Below, in pieces: positions 6,875 to 14,001 of a stretch of DNA of 17,925 nucleotides; within the stretch, counting starts at the first letter, position 1; each line of letters starts with the position of its first letter. The notes under the pieces are model-generated. The model was given only the letters and a program-made list of their open reading frames with translations, made no database searches and was not told where the DNA came from. Position numbers and translations under genes: made by a program. Origin of the DNA: Oscillospiraceae bacterium (lineage in GTDB: Bacteria; Bacillota_A; Clostridia; Oscillospirales; Oscillospiraceae); assembly GCA_017411665.1 (NCBI GenBank), contig JAFQPT010000343.1, positions 1 through 17,925 of the forward strand. The letters run 5' to 3'.

Positions 6875-7360
6875 ATGAAGATAGAATATGATTATTCCGA
6901 GATGCACTGGAGATACATGCAGAAGCAAATTCAGGAGGAGCTGGATGCCCGTACCGATGCGGAGAAAGCGGAGGATGAGCGGAAGAAGGAAGAATCATTG
7001 GAATGGCTCCATCGGACTATGGAAAAGACGCAGGAGAGGGCGTTAAAGACGGTAAGGATTCTTGACGCCGAGATGCTGTACCAATTTCAAAAGACTGTTG
7101 AAATCTTGAAAAAGAACGCGGAGTTCCATTGTGACCGTATGGTATATGAGATAAAGGATGACCAGTCCTTCGGCTATATCAAATACTACACATACGGCAT
7201 TATCCATGTAGGCGACGAACAGGGAGACCTGTCGCGGCATATGTGGGCAGAGATTTTCAGTACATTCGATGGTATCTCAATTACGGCGGAGGATGACCTG
7301 CTGTGCGTCTACATTCCCGCCTATTTGACGAAACCGCTTGCGACAGAGGAGGACAATTAA
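6875..7360 (+). CDS. Hypothetical soluble protein with long charged helix (161 aa)
   Basis: No family recognised. The first two thirds are a highly charged, helical, probably coiled-coil segment (about 9-95, rich in Glu/Lys/Arg with heptad-like Leu/Met). A compact strand-rich C-terminal part (about 95-155) follows, containing YGIIHVGDEQGDLSRHMWAE and LLCVYIPAYL. There is no signal peptide. ATG 6875 is preferred over the adjacent ATG 6872 and a distant GTG at 6761, because GGAGG (6864-6868) is 6 bases from it and a promoter (6800-6828) lies inside the longer form. Ten bases separate its stop from the lipoprotein start, so the two are translated from one message. Confidence 0.72.
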   Translation: MKIEYDYSEMHWRYMQKQIQEELDARTDAEKAEDERKKEESLEWLHRTMEKTQERALKTVRILDAEMLYQFQKTVEILKKNAEFHCDRMVYEIKDDQSFGYIKYYTYGIIHVGDEQGDLSRHMWAEIFSTFDGISITAEDDLLCVYIPAYLTKPLATEEDN

Positions 7361-7370
7361 GGAGGCAGCT

Positions 7371-8750
7371 TTGAGAAGGATACGACATTGCCTGGCCATA
7401 GCCATAGTTGGGTTGAGCCTTTGTCTGGCCGCCTGTGGTGTGCCTGAGGATACCCGGGTAGATGACAGCCGCAATCAGGGCGGGAACGAGTCTGGCTTTA
7501 GCCAACAGATGGCGTCGGATAGTTCCGGGAAGGAAGCTGAATCGGGGGATACGCAGCAGCTGGTGCAGATGCCGTCGCCCGTATCCGGAACGCTGGAGGT
7601 ACACTTTATCGATGTGGGTCAGGCAGATGCAGCGCTGTTTATCTGCGATGGGCAGACTCTGCTGATAGACGGTGGGAACGTGGGCGATTCCAGCCTCATG
7701 TATGCCTACCTGCAGGGCCTTGGTGTCAGCCATCTGGATTACGTGATTGGGACCCATGCCCATGAAGACCACATTGGCGGGTTGGCCGGTGCGCTGTCCC
7801 TGTGTTCCGCCGGGACAGTATTCATACCGGAAACAGGCTCGGATTCAGAGGCTTACGCTAATTTCATTGAGAAGGCGGAAAAAGCGGCAGAGGCGATTAC
7901 GACGCCGGAACCGGGCGATACCATTGCGCTTGGCCAAAGTCAAGTCGTGTTCTATGGACCTCAGGTGGAGGATGCGGATAATCTCAATAATACCTCTATC
8001 TGCTGTAAAGTCCAATATGGAGAGACGTCGTTCCTGTTCACCGGCGATGCGGAGGCAGAGGTGGAGCGGATGCTGGTGGATGACGGCTATGACTTGTCTG
8101 CCACCGTCCTCAAAGCACCGCATCACGGCAGTGAGACCTCCTCCAGCTATGTGTTCCTGCGTGAGGTCATGCCCCAGTACGTCGTCATTTCTGTGGGTGA
8201 GGGGAACAGCTATGGGCATCCCCACGATGATGTGATGAGCCGGTACCGCGACGCGGGCGCTGAGGTCTATCGTACCGACATGCAGGGAGACGTCATCTGT
8301 ATCAGCGATGGGAAAACGGTGCAATTTACTACGGAGAAAAGCGGCACAGTCATCACGAACCCAACAACAGTGGACGGCAGTGGTCAGAATGCCGATGATG
8401 TCGGATACATAGGCAATAAGAATTCCAAGAAATATCATTCGCCTACGTGCGGGAGCCTTCCCGCTGAACAAAACAGGGTCTACTTCGATACGGCGCAGGA
8501 AGCGGCTTCGGCGGGATATTCACCTTGCGGGAACTGTAAACCAAGCGTATTGGGACAGGAGAACGATGCCCCCGTGGCGCCGCCGCAGATACAGGACGAT
8601 GCGGAAGACTACATTGGAAACAAAAACTCCAAGAAGTTTCACCTGCCTACCTGCGGCAGCCTGCCGATGGAGAAGAACCGGGTCTATTTTGACACAAGAA
8701 ACGCTGCCGTCAGCGCCGGCTATGACCCTTGTGGGAACTGCCGGCCATAG
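7371..8750 (+). CDS. ComEC-like metallo-beta-lactamase-fold lipoprotein with two Ada-like zinc modules
   Basis: This 459-aa lipoprotein starts at TTG 7371, 5 bases after GGAGG (7361-7365). The basic N-terminus, hydrophobic core and lipobox LAAC put the lipidated cysteine at residue 22. After a polar linker, residues about 74-322 form a metallo-beta-lactamase fold of the ComEC/Rec2 extracellular type. It shows FIDVGQADA (79-87), the metal site THAHEDHIGG (H129, H131, D133, H134), TGDAEAE (224-230), APHHGSETS (H251, H252) and YGHPHDD (281-287). Two copies of a 46-residue module follow (346-391 and 414-459), each with H-x3-C and CGNC. This resembles the zinc-binding part of Ada and related secreted nuclease-associated modules. 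The likely role is a surface-anchored hydrolase of nucleic acid or a related phosphodiester; substrate unproven. ComEC itself is a membrane channel protein, absent here. Confidence 0.92.
   Translation: MRRIRHCLAIAIVGLSLCLAACGVPEDTRVDDSRNQGGNESGFSQQMASDSSGKEAESGDTQQLVQMPSPVSGTLEVHFIDVGQADAALFICDGQTLLIDGGNVGDSSLMYAYLQGLGVSHLDYVIGTHAHEDHIGGLAGALSLCSAGTVFIPETGSDSEAYANFIEKAEKAAEAITTPEPGDTIALGQSQVVFYGPQVEDADNLNNTSICCKVQYGETSFLFTGDAEAEVERMLVDDGYDLSATVLKAPHHGSETSSSYVFLREVMPQYVVISVGEGNSYGHPHDDVMSRYRDAGAEVYRTDMQGDVICISDGKTVQFTTEKSGTVITNPTTVDGSGQNADDVGYIGNKNSKKYHSPTCGSLPAEQNRVYFDTAQEAASAGYSPCGNCKPSVLGQENDAPVAPPQIQDDAEDYIGNKNSKKFHLPTCGSLPMEKNRVYFDTRNAAVSAGYDPCGNCRP
8406..8543 (+). repeat. First copy of the Ada-like zinc module
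   Basis: This encodes residues 346-391 of the lipoprotein, from YIGNKNSKKYHSPTC to CGNCKP. His356, Cys360, Cys386 and Cys389 are the candidate zinc ligands. The DNA has diverged from the second copy mostly at third positions while the key residues are kept, which suggests an old duplication under selection. Confidence 0.85.
8610..8747 (+). repeat. Second copy of the Ada-like zinc module
   Basis: This encodes residues 414-459, from YIGNKNSKKFHLPTC to CGNCRP, ending one codon before the stop. Candidate ligands are His424, Cys428, Cys454 and Cys457. The two copies are separated by a proline/acid-rich linker of 22 residues. Confidence 0.85.
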
Positions 8751-8771
8751 GAAAGAGAAAGGAGCAATGCG

Positions 8772-9176
8772 GTGGGGAAGAATACAACACGGATAGAAGC
8801 TACAGTCATGAAGATGACTGCGGAAGGCCTTGAGAAGCTATCTAACGAAACCGGCCTGTCGATAGGAGAGGTCATTGACCGTCTAACGATGCAAATGAAG
8901 GCGAAGGATAAAGATTTGGCCGTGTCCATTGCGTATCAGGAAGTCATCATGCAGTTATCTAATCTTCCACAGGAGGAAACCAACGCTGCATTTCTTGAAC
9001 TTGTGACGGTCTTGCTGGCTATGGTGCCCGAGGAATATGCGGAAGACGTTTATGAAAGGGCGGCTTTAGGGAGAGAGAATGCGAACAGGTGCTTTGAGAG
9101 ATTGACACCGGACCAGCGGGCATGGTTTGCAAGCCACCTTCTGGATGATATCGACAATATGATGCGTCCAGAATAA
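8772..9176 (+). CDS. Possible ribbon-helix-helix protein (134 aa), GTG start
   Basis: The N-terminal 40 residues read as a strand (TRIEATVMKMTAEGL) followed by two helices (LEKLSNETGLSIGEVIDRLTM). This is the layout of a ribbon-helix-helix DNA-binding fold; the rest is helical and acidic with no recognised domain. GTG 8772 is chosen because GGAG (8761-8764) is 7 bases upstream. An ATG at 8767 is in another frame and stops after nine codons. It follows the lipoprotein stop by 21 bases, so it is likely in the same operon. It may be an autoregulator or a relaxosome/toxin-antitoxin-type small regulator; no partner toxin is visible. Confidence 0.68.
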   Translation: MGKNTTRIEATVMKMTAEGLEKLSNETGLSIGEVIDRLTMQMKAKDKDLAVSIAYQEVIMQLSNLPQEETNAAFLELVTVLLAMVPEEYAEDVYERAALGRENANRCFERLTPDQRAWFASHLLDDIDNMMRPE

Positions 9177-9188
9177 GCCGGCTTACAC

Positions 9189-9219
9189 TTACGATACCGT
9201 CTCTCTGTGTCGATATAAT
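9189..9219 (+). promoter_or_regulatory. Possible internal promoter for the coiled-coil gene
   Basis: A perfect TATAAT (9214-9219) is preceded by a weak TTACGA (9189-9194) at a long 19-base spacing. It lies in the 65-base gap between two genes, 22 bases upstream of the GTG start at 9242. Confidence 0.45.
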
Positions 9220-9241
9220 TCATAGAAGGGAGGTCTGCCTT

Positions 9242-9805
9242 GTGAAAATAGAGGAAGTGAGAAAAGCATATTCCGCCCAGTTGGATGTCCTTCGTAATCA
9301 AAAGCAGGCGCTCACGAAGCTGCTGAAAGACAATGAAAACGACCCGGGCGCTCAGAACTTTGACAGGGTGGAGATTTCCCGGGAGCTGGCTGTTGTAGAT
9401 GCCCAGTACGAAGCGACAATGGGCGTCATGGAAGACATCATGGCCAGAAAGACGGCCATCCATAACGCGGAGGTGGCCCGGCAGCAAAGCGAGGTGCTTT
9501 CAGAAGCGGCTGATGATTTGGCTAAGATAATGGAGATATACCGCCGCATCGCCTCCGGCGGGGAGGTGCCGCAGAAGGACGAGCAGAAACTGATGGAGTA
9601 CAGCAAGGAACTCTACATGGCAGCAAAGACCGCTGCGATGATGAAGCAGGGGGAGGGCGAAAAATACGACTCCCTGTTCGAGGACGAGGAGCCGGCAGAC
9701 GGCAGGACAAAGAGCGCCAATGAAATCGCAGGGGAGGCGGAAATCGCAGTTCCAGCTCCGGAACAGGTGGCGTCTGCGGCCGCTGCAGAGGTCCAAGTAG
9801 AATAA
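9242..9805 (+). CDS. Coiled-coil hypothetical protein (187 aa), GTG start
   Basis: I do not recognise a family. The product is almost all alpha-helical. Charged heptad-like helices run over residues about 1-30 and 42-100, followed by a helix (113-135) with alanine/methionine (YMAAKTAAMMKQ) and an acidic, Ala/Glu/Pro-rich tail (about 145-187) that looks disordered. There is no TM segment or signal peptide. GTG 9242 has GGGAGG (9228-9233) at 8 bases. The gene ends at a bidirectional terminator shared with the diguanylate cyclase gene, closing the cluster that starts at 6875. A scaffold, phage-like or mobile-element accessory protein is possible; none is demonstrated. Confidence 0.72.
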   Translation: MKIEEVRKAYSAQLDVLRNQKQALTKLLKDNENDPGAQNFDRVEISRELAVVDAQYEATMGVMEDIMARKTAIHNAEVARQQSEVLSEAADDLAKIMEIYRRIASGGEVPQKDEQKLMEYSKELYMAAKTAAMMKQGEGEKYDSLFEDEEPADGRTKSANEIAGEAEIAVPAPEQVASAAAAEVQVE

Positions 9806-9809
9806 TAAG

Positions 9810-9854
9810 ACAGCAGGAAGCAATCGGTAGATATGCTTCCTGCTGTTTCTTTTC
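9810..9854. terminator. Bidirectional terminator between convergent genes
   Basis: The perfect 13-bp stem ACAGCAGGAAGCA (9810-9822) / TGCTTCCTGCTGT (9834-9846) is followed on the plus strand by TTCTTTTC. On the minus strand the tail reads CTTATTATTC. It serves both the coiled-coil gene (plus) and the diguanylate cyclase gene (minus). Confidence 0.85.
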
Positions 9855-9870
9855 CTGCGGAAGTATAGGG

Positions 9871-11235
9871 TTATGCATCAGCCTGATGAAGTTCAGAGGC
9901 AAAAGCGACCTGATTCTTCCCACGGTTCTTGGCCAGATAGAGGGCGCCGTCCGCCTTCACATATAAATCGGTCAAAGTATCGCCATCCTCATGGAACAGG
10001 CTGACGCCGATGCTGATGGATGTGGAGACAGACGCATAAGGGGCACAGATATCTTGGGCAAGGGAGAGGAGTTTGTCCGCACGCGCTTTGGCGGCGTCAT
10101 GGCTGGACATATGCTTGGCAAGTACAAAGAACTCATCCCCACCGATGCGGGAGATGATATCCGAGTCACGGAAGCAGGCTCTGATGCCCTCTGCCAGCCT
10201 TGTAAGGAGCAAGTCTCCTTCGCGGTGGCCGAAATTATCGTTGACAGCCTTGAAATTGTCTATATCAATCATGAAGGTAGCGTGCTTTCCATTGGAGCCT
10301 TCTCCGGATAGGAATGCCTGGATTTTTTGCCTGGAGGCAGCACGGTTCAGCAGGCCTGTCATCCCATCGGTTTCAGCGGCACGGCGCAGCTGTTCTTCGT
10401 CCTTGTGGGCGGAATCGACGTCGCGGATAACGAGCATGAGGCAAAGATGGTCGTTTTCCGGGTCGGACATAAACTTTATCTCATCCCGTACCCAGTAGCT
10501 GTTCCCATCGGACATTCTCCGAAGGTATTCCATGGATAGGCCGCTTTTTCCCTTGAGGTATATGCTGCTCAATGCTTCTTCGGTAAAATCACGATAGAAC
10601 TGATAAGCTTCACCATCGGCATCGACCACGCCGGTTTCCGCTATGTTGATGAAGTGGGAGAGCGTATCAAACAGGGGCACTTCGTACTGGTGAATCACCT
10701 GTCTTCGCTGTCCAATAATGCGCCAGTCGGTGACGTCAATGAATACTGCGGCGTATGCGTCGGCAGGCAGATTGAACAGGTACTCGATTTCCTGCTGATA
10801 CTGCTGCCTTGCCCGAACCTTATTTGTGACGTCACGGGAAATGCCCAACAGTCCCACAGGTACACCGTCGCCGTTTTTGAGGATATACTTGGAAGTCGCG
10901 CTGTATCGGGGCGTTCCGTCTTTGTCTGTAAGAGGCTCCACGTAATCAATCAGGTGTTTTCCGCCAGAGAGGAGCTTACGGTCATCCGCCACATATCTCA
11001 TTGCCAGTTCCCGGCTTTCAAATATCTCCTCATCTGTCCGTCCAATGATGTCAGTAACGGATGAATGGCCAGTCATGGCCGCGAAGGAATCGGTGGATGC
11101 CACGTATACGAGGTTTATATCTTTCACGAAAATCATATCTGGAAGGGTAGTCAGCAGCATCTGGAGGGTGGAAAACAGTATCTCGGGCTTGCCGCTGTCT
11201 ATCCTGTTGGTTTGCAGTATTTCATCAAGTTCCAT
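9871..11235 (-). CDS. PAS-GGDEF diguanylate cyclase
   Basis: This 454-aa protein makes cyclic di-GMP from GTP. Residues about 25-140 form a PAS domain (LPDMIFVKDINLVYVASTDS, then DGTPRYSATS and the PAC-like GLLGISRDVT). A second, less clear PAS-like region spans about 150-275, ending in LVIRDVD. The GGDEF domain occupies about 288-447, with DGMTGLLNR, the metal-binding Asp325 in IDIDNFK, and the active site IGGDEF (GGDEF at 365-369). RDSD (356-359), five residues before GGDEF, is an intact RxxD inhibitory I-site, so product feedback is expected. No TM segments are seen, so it is a cytosolic enzyme controlled by its PAS ligands. ATG 11235 is preferred over the upstream in-frame start at 11301, because AAAGGAG is 7 bases away and the promoter (11273-11301) lies inside the longer form. 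Confidence 0.95.
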   Translation of the reverse strand: MELDEILQTNRIDSGKPEILFSTLQMLLTTLPDMIFVKDINLVYVASTDSFAAMTGHSSVTDIIGRTDEEIFESRELAMRYVADDRKLLSGGKHLIDYVEPLTDKDGTPRYSATSKYILKNGDGVPVGLLGISRDVTNKVRARQQYQQEIEYLFNLPADAYAAVFIDVTDWRIIGQRRQVIHQYEVPLFDTLSHFINIAETGVVDADGEAYQFYRDFTEEALSSIYLKGKSGLSMEYLRRMSDGNSYWVRDEIKFMSDPENDHLCLMLVIRDVDSAHKDEEQLRRAAETDGMTGLLNRAASRQKIQAFLSGEGSNGKHATFMIDIDNFKAVNDNFGHREGDLLLTRLAEGIRACFRDSDIISRIGGDEFFVLAKHMSSHDAAKARADKLLSLAQDICAPYASVSTSISIGVSLFHEDGDTLTDLYVKADGALYLAKNRGKNQVAFASELHQADA

Positions 11236-11272
11236 TACGGGTCTCCTTTCGCCAAAAGAAAAAGACGTTTCT

Positions 11273-11301
11273 ATAATAGTAATATCGGCCAAAAGAAGCA
11301 A
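11273..11301 (-). promoter_or_regulatory. Promoter of the diguanylate cyclase gene
   Basis: On the minus strand TTGCTT (11296-11301) is followed after exactly 17 bases by TATTAT (11273-11278), with the start codon at 11235. It diverges from the sigma factor promoter. Confidence 0.72.
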
Positions 11302-11313
11302 GGAATAAAGAGG

Positions 11314-11343
11314 TTGATAAAAAGTCGATGATTTATGTAGTAT
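11314..11343 (+). promoter_or_regulatory. Possible promoter of the sigma-factor operon
   Basis: TTGATA (11314-11319) with an 18-base spacer to TAGTAT (11338-11343), about 70 bases upstream of the GTG start at 11412. The match is moderate. If the sigma factor controls its own gene, a different recognition sequence could overlap here. Confidence 0.45.
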
Positions 11344-11411
11344 AGAGCTATGATATCCTGTCTTATAGGGTGAAGGGGTCCCTTAGATTGAGGAAAGGAG
11401 GAGGGCCTGCT

Positions 11412-11981
11412 GTGGACGATACACGAATCATTGACCTGTATTGGCGGAAAGATTCTCACGCCATAACAGAAACAAACGAGAAGTATGGCGCTTACTGCTT
11501 TGCAATCGCGGATAATATCCTGCATAACCATGAAGACGCAGAGGAATGTGTCAACGATACCTGGCTCAACGCATGGAACGCCATGCCACCGCAGCGCCCG
11601 CAGCGGCTCCGCTTGTTCCTCGCCCGGATAACGCGGAACCTGTCCTTCAACCGCTTCCACGCAAGGAACACAGAGAAACGTGGCGGCGGGGAAATCGTGA
11701 TGGTGCTGGACGAGCTGGCGGAATGCCTCGCCAGCGAGTCGGACGTGGAGCGGGACTACGAGTATCAGGAGCTTGGCCGCAGCCTCCATCGATTCGTGCA
11801 GGCTCTGCCGGAGCGGGACGGAAACGTGTTTATCCGCAGATACTTTTACACGGAGACCATGAACGTCATCGCAGACCGGTACGGACTGACAGAAAAGAAC
11901 GTCTCCGTGATTCTCACAAGGACACGGAAGAAACTGAAACTTCACCTGATGAAGGAGGGATACATCGATGAATCGGAATGA
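11412..11981 (+). CDS. ECF-like RNA polymerase sigma factor, GTG start
   Basis: This 189-aa protein has sigma region 2 at about 5-85: DLYWRKDSHAI, then HNHEDAEECVNDTWLNAWNAMPP for core and -10 contacts, and FLARITRNLSFNRFH. Region 4 is at about 130-185: LPERDGNVFIRRYFYTETMNVIADRYGLTEKNVSVILTRTR... with a typical -35-binding HTH. The linker is short and there is no region 1 or 3, as in group 4 (ECF) sigmas. The start is GTG 11412, 6 bases from AAAGGAGGAGGG (11394-11405). It overlaps the beta-propeller gene by 14 bases, an arrangement usual for sigma/anti-sigma pairs. This clostridial type commonly reports envelope state; the regulon is unknown. Confidence 0.93.
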   Translation: MDDTRIIDLYWRKDSHAITETNEKYGAYCFAIADNILHNHEDAEECVNDTWLNAWNAMPPQRPQRLRLFLARITRNLSFNRFHARNTEKRGGGEIVMVLDELAECLASESDVERDYEYQELGRSLHRFVQALPERDGNVFIRRYFYTETMNVIADRYGLTEKNVSVILTRTRKKLKLHLMKEGYIDESE

Positions 11982-13854
11982 CCTGTATCGAGGTCTGAAC
12001 CATATCGGGAATGAATTGCTGGAGCGCAGTGAGACAACGCCAGCAAAGAAAATGCACGGATACTGGAGGCGGTGGGGCGCCATGGCCGCCTGTGTCTGCC
12101 TGGTCGCAGCCAGCGCATTTGGACTACATGTATGGAGGAGCACACCTCCCGTTCCCCCAACACCGGACAGTCCTGTCGTTGTGCCGCCAGACAGCAGCGA
12201 CCCGCCTGTGGCATTGGCGACATCGGACACCTATGCTACGCTGGAGGAGCTTCTGTCTTATTTGAGCAGTAATGACTACCATGCAGCTACTCTGGGGGCG
12301 GACGGTAGCTTTACGCCGGATATCGAAGCCGTCAGCCAGCACATAATCGAGGGGAAGAAGTTGGTGGGACATCAAGGGTATGGCTACCACATCGGACAAG
12401 GGCAAGTGGTGGTATCAGAACTTGGCAGCATGACGTCAGCAGCGGCGTCGGGCATTGCAGGAGAAGCGGAGCAGCTGTTCCTCGCCAGAGACCGTTTGGT
12501 GTTGGTGGATAGCTTTGTCAGTGGTGGTTCAGAGCTGGATGAGGAACGCAGTGTGCGGGTGACGACCTATGACCTTTCCAACCCGACGTCTCCTGTGCTG
12601 ACAGATGAATTTATCCAGCTTGGCAGCATGGTGGCCTGTTATGTGTCTGACGACAAGCTATATCTTATGACGTCGGATGGCGTCTGTGCCTGCGGTTGGT
12701 CCCGGCTGGACGACACAGATGAATACATGCCGGAGCTTTCCCAAAACGGCGAGCAAATCCCATGGGAAAACCATGAGGTTTGCATCCTGGGCGAGCCGAC
12801 CAGCGTGCAGTATATTGCGACTACCATTATCGACGTGGCTTCCGGCGGCATCGTGGATAAGCAGGCATTCTACGGCGATATCGAGGAGGCGTTTTACGGC
12901 CCGGGCTGGCAGGCAATCGTCACACAGACAGCTACAGAGAAGCTTGTGCTGCATCCGGATATCTACACCTTCGCTACAGGTGATGGCTTTGACTACACGG
13001 GGAAAATCAGCACAGCGGCACTGATGGGGCTGGAAGGGGGCGTCCGGGTCAGCGATGGGATGCTTCCGGACGGCAGCTATCCCTATGTGCGGTCGGTAAA
13101 TGTAAAAGACGGCATCTACCGCATTATCGGGGAATATATGACCAGCGCGGGCGGCAGCCAGAAGACGGAACTGCTGGCCATCACAGCCAATATGAGCACT
13201 GGCGAAACGAACTGGGAAACGCTGGCACTGGACAATGGGATGCGCTTTGATATGGACCACCTGCTCTGGGAGGAGAATCGGACAATCGCTACAGTATCCA
13301 CCATCGCGCTGGAAGAAAATGACGTGCGGGTGGAGGCAAGGCTGTTCTTCGTGGAGTTTTCCGGACTGGAAATTGAAATGAGTGGCACAGACCTTTGCGT
13401 CGATGCAGTCAGCGGCGTGGCTAATATCTACAGTTATGGCAGTCCCTTTGGCAAACTGGAGCCAATTATCTCAATGGGTGATGGGGTCTATCTCCGATAT
13501 AACAACACACCAGACGGCATTGATATCTTTGATTTCTCTGACAGCGCCAATCCGCGTTTGCTCTATGACTCACCCGGGGAAATCCCTGCGGAAGACCGGT
13601 TTGAGTTTGTGTGGGAAGTCTATGATGAGAGCACCTTCGGTATCATGTCGCTCTCGCCGGACGGACAGGGGGATTACCGCAATTCTGCCTTCTCGTGGAA
13701 CATCTATCGCGTGGACGCTCAGGCCGAGAATCCCTATATCCTTCTGAAAGAAATCGGGATAGGGAGCGGTGATGGCTTCGAGACAATGGAATACGATGGA
13801 GAACACTATTACATCACCATGGACTCTGCTGCTGTGCAGAAGATGACTTGGTGA
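11968..13854 (+). CDS. Membrane-anchored beta-propeller protein, probable partner of the sigma factor
   Basis: This is a 628-aa protein. A short cytoplasmic N-terminus (1-35) is followed by one TM helix (about 36-55), a proline-rich stalk (59-80) and a large extracellular domain (about 100-628). Its recurring strand patterns (VRVTTYDLSNPTSPVLTDEFIQ, DKLYLMTSDGV, YSYGSPFGKLEPI, DIFDFSDSANPRLL) match the secreted beta-propeller family found in Clostridia (PF09826-type). The overlap with the sigma gene and the GNELLERSETT...WRRWGAMAACVCLV N-terminus, common in clostridial proteins encoded beside sigma factors, suggest that the 35-residue tail holds the sigma factor at the membrane. No HxxxCxxC zinc motif is present, so if it is an anti-sigma it is not of the ZAS class. 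The role is inference; the architecture is clear. A terminator (13861-13895) follows. Confidence 0.87.
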   Translation: MNRNDLYRGLNHIGNELLERSETTPAKKMHGYWRRWGAMAACVCLVAASAFGLHVWRSTPPVPPTPDSPVVVPPDSSDPPVALATSDTYATLEELLSYLSSNDYHAATLGADGSFTPDIEAVSQHIIEGKKLVGHQGYGYHIGQGQVVVSELGSMTSAAASGIAGEAEQLFLARDRLVLVDSFVSGGSELDEERSVRVTTYDLSNPTSPVLTDEFIQLGSMVACYVSDDKLYLMTSDGVCACGWSRLDDTDEYMPELSQNGEQIPWENHEVCILGEPTSVQYIATTIIDVASGGIVDKQAFYGDIEEAFYGPGWQAIVTQTATEKLVLHPDIYTFATGDGFDYTGKISTAALMGLEGGVRVSDGMLPDGSYPYVRSVNVKDGIYRIIGEYMTSAGGSQKTELLAITANMSTGETNWETLALDNGMRFDMDHLLWEENRTIATVSTIALEENDVRVEARLFFVEFSGLEIEMSGTDLCVDAVSGVANIYSYGSPFGKLEPIISMGDGVYLRYNNTPDGIDIFDFSDSANPRLLYDSPGEIPAEDRFEFVWEVYDESTFGIMSLSPDGQGDYRNSAFSWNIYRVDAQAENPYILLKEIGIGSGDGFETMEYDGEHYYITMDSAAVQKMTW

Positions 13855-13860
13855 TTGGGC

Positions 13861-13895
13861 GGGCGGTACGGCAGGGCGCTGTGCCGCCCCTTTTT
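13861..13895 (+). terminator. Rho-independent terminator of the sigma/beta-propeller operon
   Basis: GGGCGGTAC (13861-13869) pairs with GTGCCGCCC (13881-13889) with one T-G wobble and is followed by CTTTTT. It begins six bases after the beta-propeller stop codon. Confidence 0.82.
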
Positions 13896-13948
13896 AACGG
13901 AACGCTGCGTAGAAACGTCGAAAAGACGTCATGTAAACGAAGCGTCGG

Positions 13949-13977
13949 TTGCCACAAGGCAAAAATGCATGTAGACT
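13949..13977 (+). promoter_or_regulatory. Promoter of the membrane XRE regulator gene
   Basis: TTGCCA (13949-13954), a 17-base spacer and TAGACT (13972-13977) lie 24 bases before the ATG at 14002. A GACGTC palindrome lies nearby (13925-13930) and could be an operator, without further support. Confidence 0.6.
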
Positions 13978-14001
13978 GTAGGCAGCAAGGAGGTCTACAT
14001 C

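Noticed and set aside
7845..8471. Minus-strand open frame of about 208 codons inside the lipoprotein gene
   Set aside because: It is antisense to the metal-site region of the ComEC-like domain and shows no domain or start signal.
8767..8796. ATG at 8767 beginning a 9-codon frame just before the GTG gene
   Set aside because: It stops after nine codons and simply overlaps the ribosome binding region of the real gene.
11271..12230. Long minus-strand open frame (about 319 codons) across the sigma factor and the start of the propeller gene
   Set aside because: It is antisense to two clear, overlapping domain-bearing genes. Its translation has no recognisable domain, and it has no ribosome binding site at its start.
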